DNA of 8,004 nucleotides from positions 1-8,004 of the forward strand of contig QHPA01000093.1 of NCBI GenBank assembly GCA_003218935.1, in the 5' to 3' direction. The stretch comes from Verrucomicrobiota bacterium. GTDB taxonomy: Bacteria > Verrucomicrobiota > Verrucomicrobiia > Limisphaerales > AV2. Shown here one piece after another: positions 6,836 to 8,004 of the stretch. The notes below the pieces were generated by a model. That model was not told the DNA's origin, did not search any database, and saw only the letters and a program-made list of their open reading frames with translations. The stretch's first letter is position 1, and each line of letters starts with the position of its first letter. The position numbers and the translations under genes are program-made.

Positions 6836-8004
6836 ATGATGAAAGCCGCCAAATACCTCAGTCTTCTTCTCGTGGCGTCGGCCACTTCCTTAAGGGCCCA
6901 ACCCACGCCCGCAGACACGGCGACCGATGTGGCCGTCCAACGGCAAGCCGCCATTATCATGCTGCGGAAAACTTTGGCCGAGGGAAAAGCCGCGCAGGAT
7001 AAGATCGATCTCCTGGCCGCCTCCAAGCTTTATGAAGAGGCCTATCGACTCGTTCAGATCGTCGGTGCCGGCGCCGGCATTGACCAGGAAGCTCAGGAGA
7101 CGATTTTCGGTTTGGCTACGGTGCGGCTGGTGTTGGCAAAGCAGGCCCAACGTCGCGCGCGTTTCGAAGAAGCTGATCTCCATGTCAAGCGGGTATTGGC
7201 GGTGGACCCAAAAAATGTGGCGGCTTTGAAATTCAAGAAGGAAAATGACAAGGCCCTCGAGGCCCTGAAGGGGCGAGTGCCCAGCAAGGAGGTCCAGGCC
7301 CTGATTCCCGAGGTGCAGAAACAAAGGATCAGCACGGCTACGCTGGCGCAAGACGGCAAAGTGCTCTACGAAATGGGCCGAATGGAGGAGGCCGAAGCCA
7401 AACTGAAACAGGCCTCGGCGCAGGACCCGGACAATACAATGGCGTTCTATTATCTGACTCTGATCGAGGAAGCCCGCTACGCGCAGGGCGCGCGCGCGCG
7501 CGAAATCTCAGTGAAGAACAAAGCGGTCGAGGTCGAGCGGGCCTGGCTTCCGTCGATTCAACGCGAAGCTCTGCCGATGCCAAATCCGTTTGCCACGACC
7601 AATCTGGTGTACACCGGCCCCGGACGACAGGCGATACAAAACAAGCTGAATCGAATCCTTCTGAACGAAGCGCTTTTCGACGGCGTCGCTTTGCCTCAAG
7701 TGTTGACCTACCTCTCCGAAGAATCAACCAAGCGCGACCCGGACAAGGAAGGAATCAACTTCCTGATCAATCCGAACGTTGTGTCCTCGGGTGCGCAAAT
7801 CACAGTCGATCCGACAACCGGCCAGCAGATTACTTTGCCGCCGCCCGAGCCGCTCGACATGAGCAGTGTCATCGTGCGCGTCAATCCACCTCTCAAAAAC
7901 GTGAGACTGGCTGATGTCCTTGAAGCGATCACCAAAGTGGCGGACAAACCCATCCGATACTCCATCGAGGAGTACGCGGTCATCTTTTCCCAAAAACCGC
8001 CGGA
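6836..8004 (+). CDS. TPR-containing secretin-type outer-membrane protein, N-terminal part (3' end outside the window)
   Basis: The open frame runs off the right edge after 389 codons, and none of the secretin pore domain is visible. Residues 1-21 are a signal peptide (MMK, a Leu-rich core, cleavage probably after SLRA), so the protein is exported. Residues about 30-230 are helical with TPR-like pairs: one ending near VLAVDPKNVAALK and a clear one from about 168 (GKVLYEMGRMEEAEAKLKQA, then DPDN). From about 269 there is an STN/N0-like pattern (LFDGVALPQVL, then GINFLINPNV), and after a Pro-rich loop NPPLKNVRLADVLEAI and IRYSIEEYAVIFS at about 350-386. This layout is typical of verrucomicrobial secretins such as Amuc_1098. 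By position it is the PilQ/GspD partner of the three preceding inner-membrane proteins. A weak GGGAA sits before ATG 6836; ATG 6839 and an in-frame ATG at 6806 are alternatives. The 54-base gap from the previous gene supports one operon. Confidence 0.8.
   Translation, partial: MMKAAKYLSLLLVASATSLRAQPTPADTATDVAVQRQAAIIMLRKTLAEGKAAQDKIDLLAASKLYEEAYRLVQIVGAGAGIDQEAQETIFGLATVRLVLAKQAQRRARFEEADLHVKRVLAVDPKNVAALKFKKENDKALEALKGRVPSKEVQALIPEVQKQRISTATLAQDGKVLYEMGRMEEAEAKLKQASAQDPDNTMAFYYLTLIEEARYAQGARAREISVKNKAVEVERAWLPSIQREALPMPNPFATTNLVYTGPGRQAIQNKLNRILLNEALFDGVALPQVLTYLSEESTKRDPDKEGINFLINPNVVSSGAQITVDPTTGQQITLPPPEPLDMSSVIVRVNPPLKNVRLADVLEAITKVADKPIRYSIEEYAVIFSQKPP
7488..7502 (+). repeat. 15-base alternating G/C tract inside the secretin gene
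   Basis: An uninterrupted alternating GC dinucleotide run is embedded in codons for QGARARE of the helical region. It keeps the reading frame here. Such tracts can slip during replication or adopt Z-DNA, but the run is short and encodes ordinary Ala/Arg codons of a GC-rich genome. Confidence 0.5.

Overview
The window looks like a chromosomal segment of a free-living or environmental Verrucomicrobiota bacterium (Pedosphaera/Limisphaera-like rather than Akkermansia itself). This is inferred from gene content and protein-family resemblance, because there is no rRNA or other marker gene. GC content is fairly high, all genes lie on the + strand, and Shine-Dalgarno sequences are mostly weak. No tRNA, rRNA, CRISPR array, insertion sequence or phage gene was seen.

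Region 1 (1-2876) is an exopolysaccharide/exosortase block. It holds the last 80 residues of a probable EpsI-type exosortase-associated domain (3-245), a 198-base spacer, a complete polyprenyl-phosphate sugar-1-phosphate transferase (444-1832) and a UDP-glucuronate decarboxylase that makes UDP-xylose (1902-2876). Together they suggest that an envelope or secreted polysaccharide is started on undecaprenyl phosphate and supplied with UDP-xylose, next to a protein-sorting system of the exosortase type.

Region 2 (3031-8004, continuing beyond the window) is a tightly packed four-gene set that reads as a divergent pilMNOPQ operon. It comprises a PilM actin-like ATPase fused to a PilN-like membrane and periplasmic domain (3031-4899), a PilO-like protein resembling Amuc_1100 of Akkermansia muciniphila (4902-5975), a single-pass PilP/GspC-like protein of unrecognised family (5987-6781), and the N-terminal half of a TPR-containing secretin-type protein (6836 to the window end). 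The gaps are 2, 11 and 54 bases. Gene order and protein topology match both the type IV pilus alignment complex M-N-O-P-Q and, if the fusion is read as GspL, the type II secretion platform L-M-C-D. It also parallels the Akkermansia Amuc_1101-1100-1099-1098 cluster as I remember it.

The most interesting points are the PilM-PilN fusion, in which the PilN peptide that normally docks into PilM has become the inter-domain linker; the Gly/Tyr/Pro-rich insert in the Amuc_1100-like protein; and a short LMxxRYG motif shared by the flexible linkers of these two adjacent proteins.
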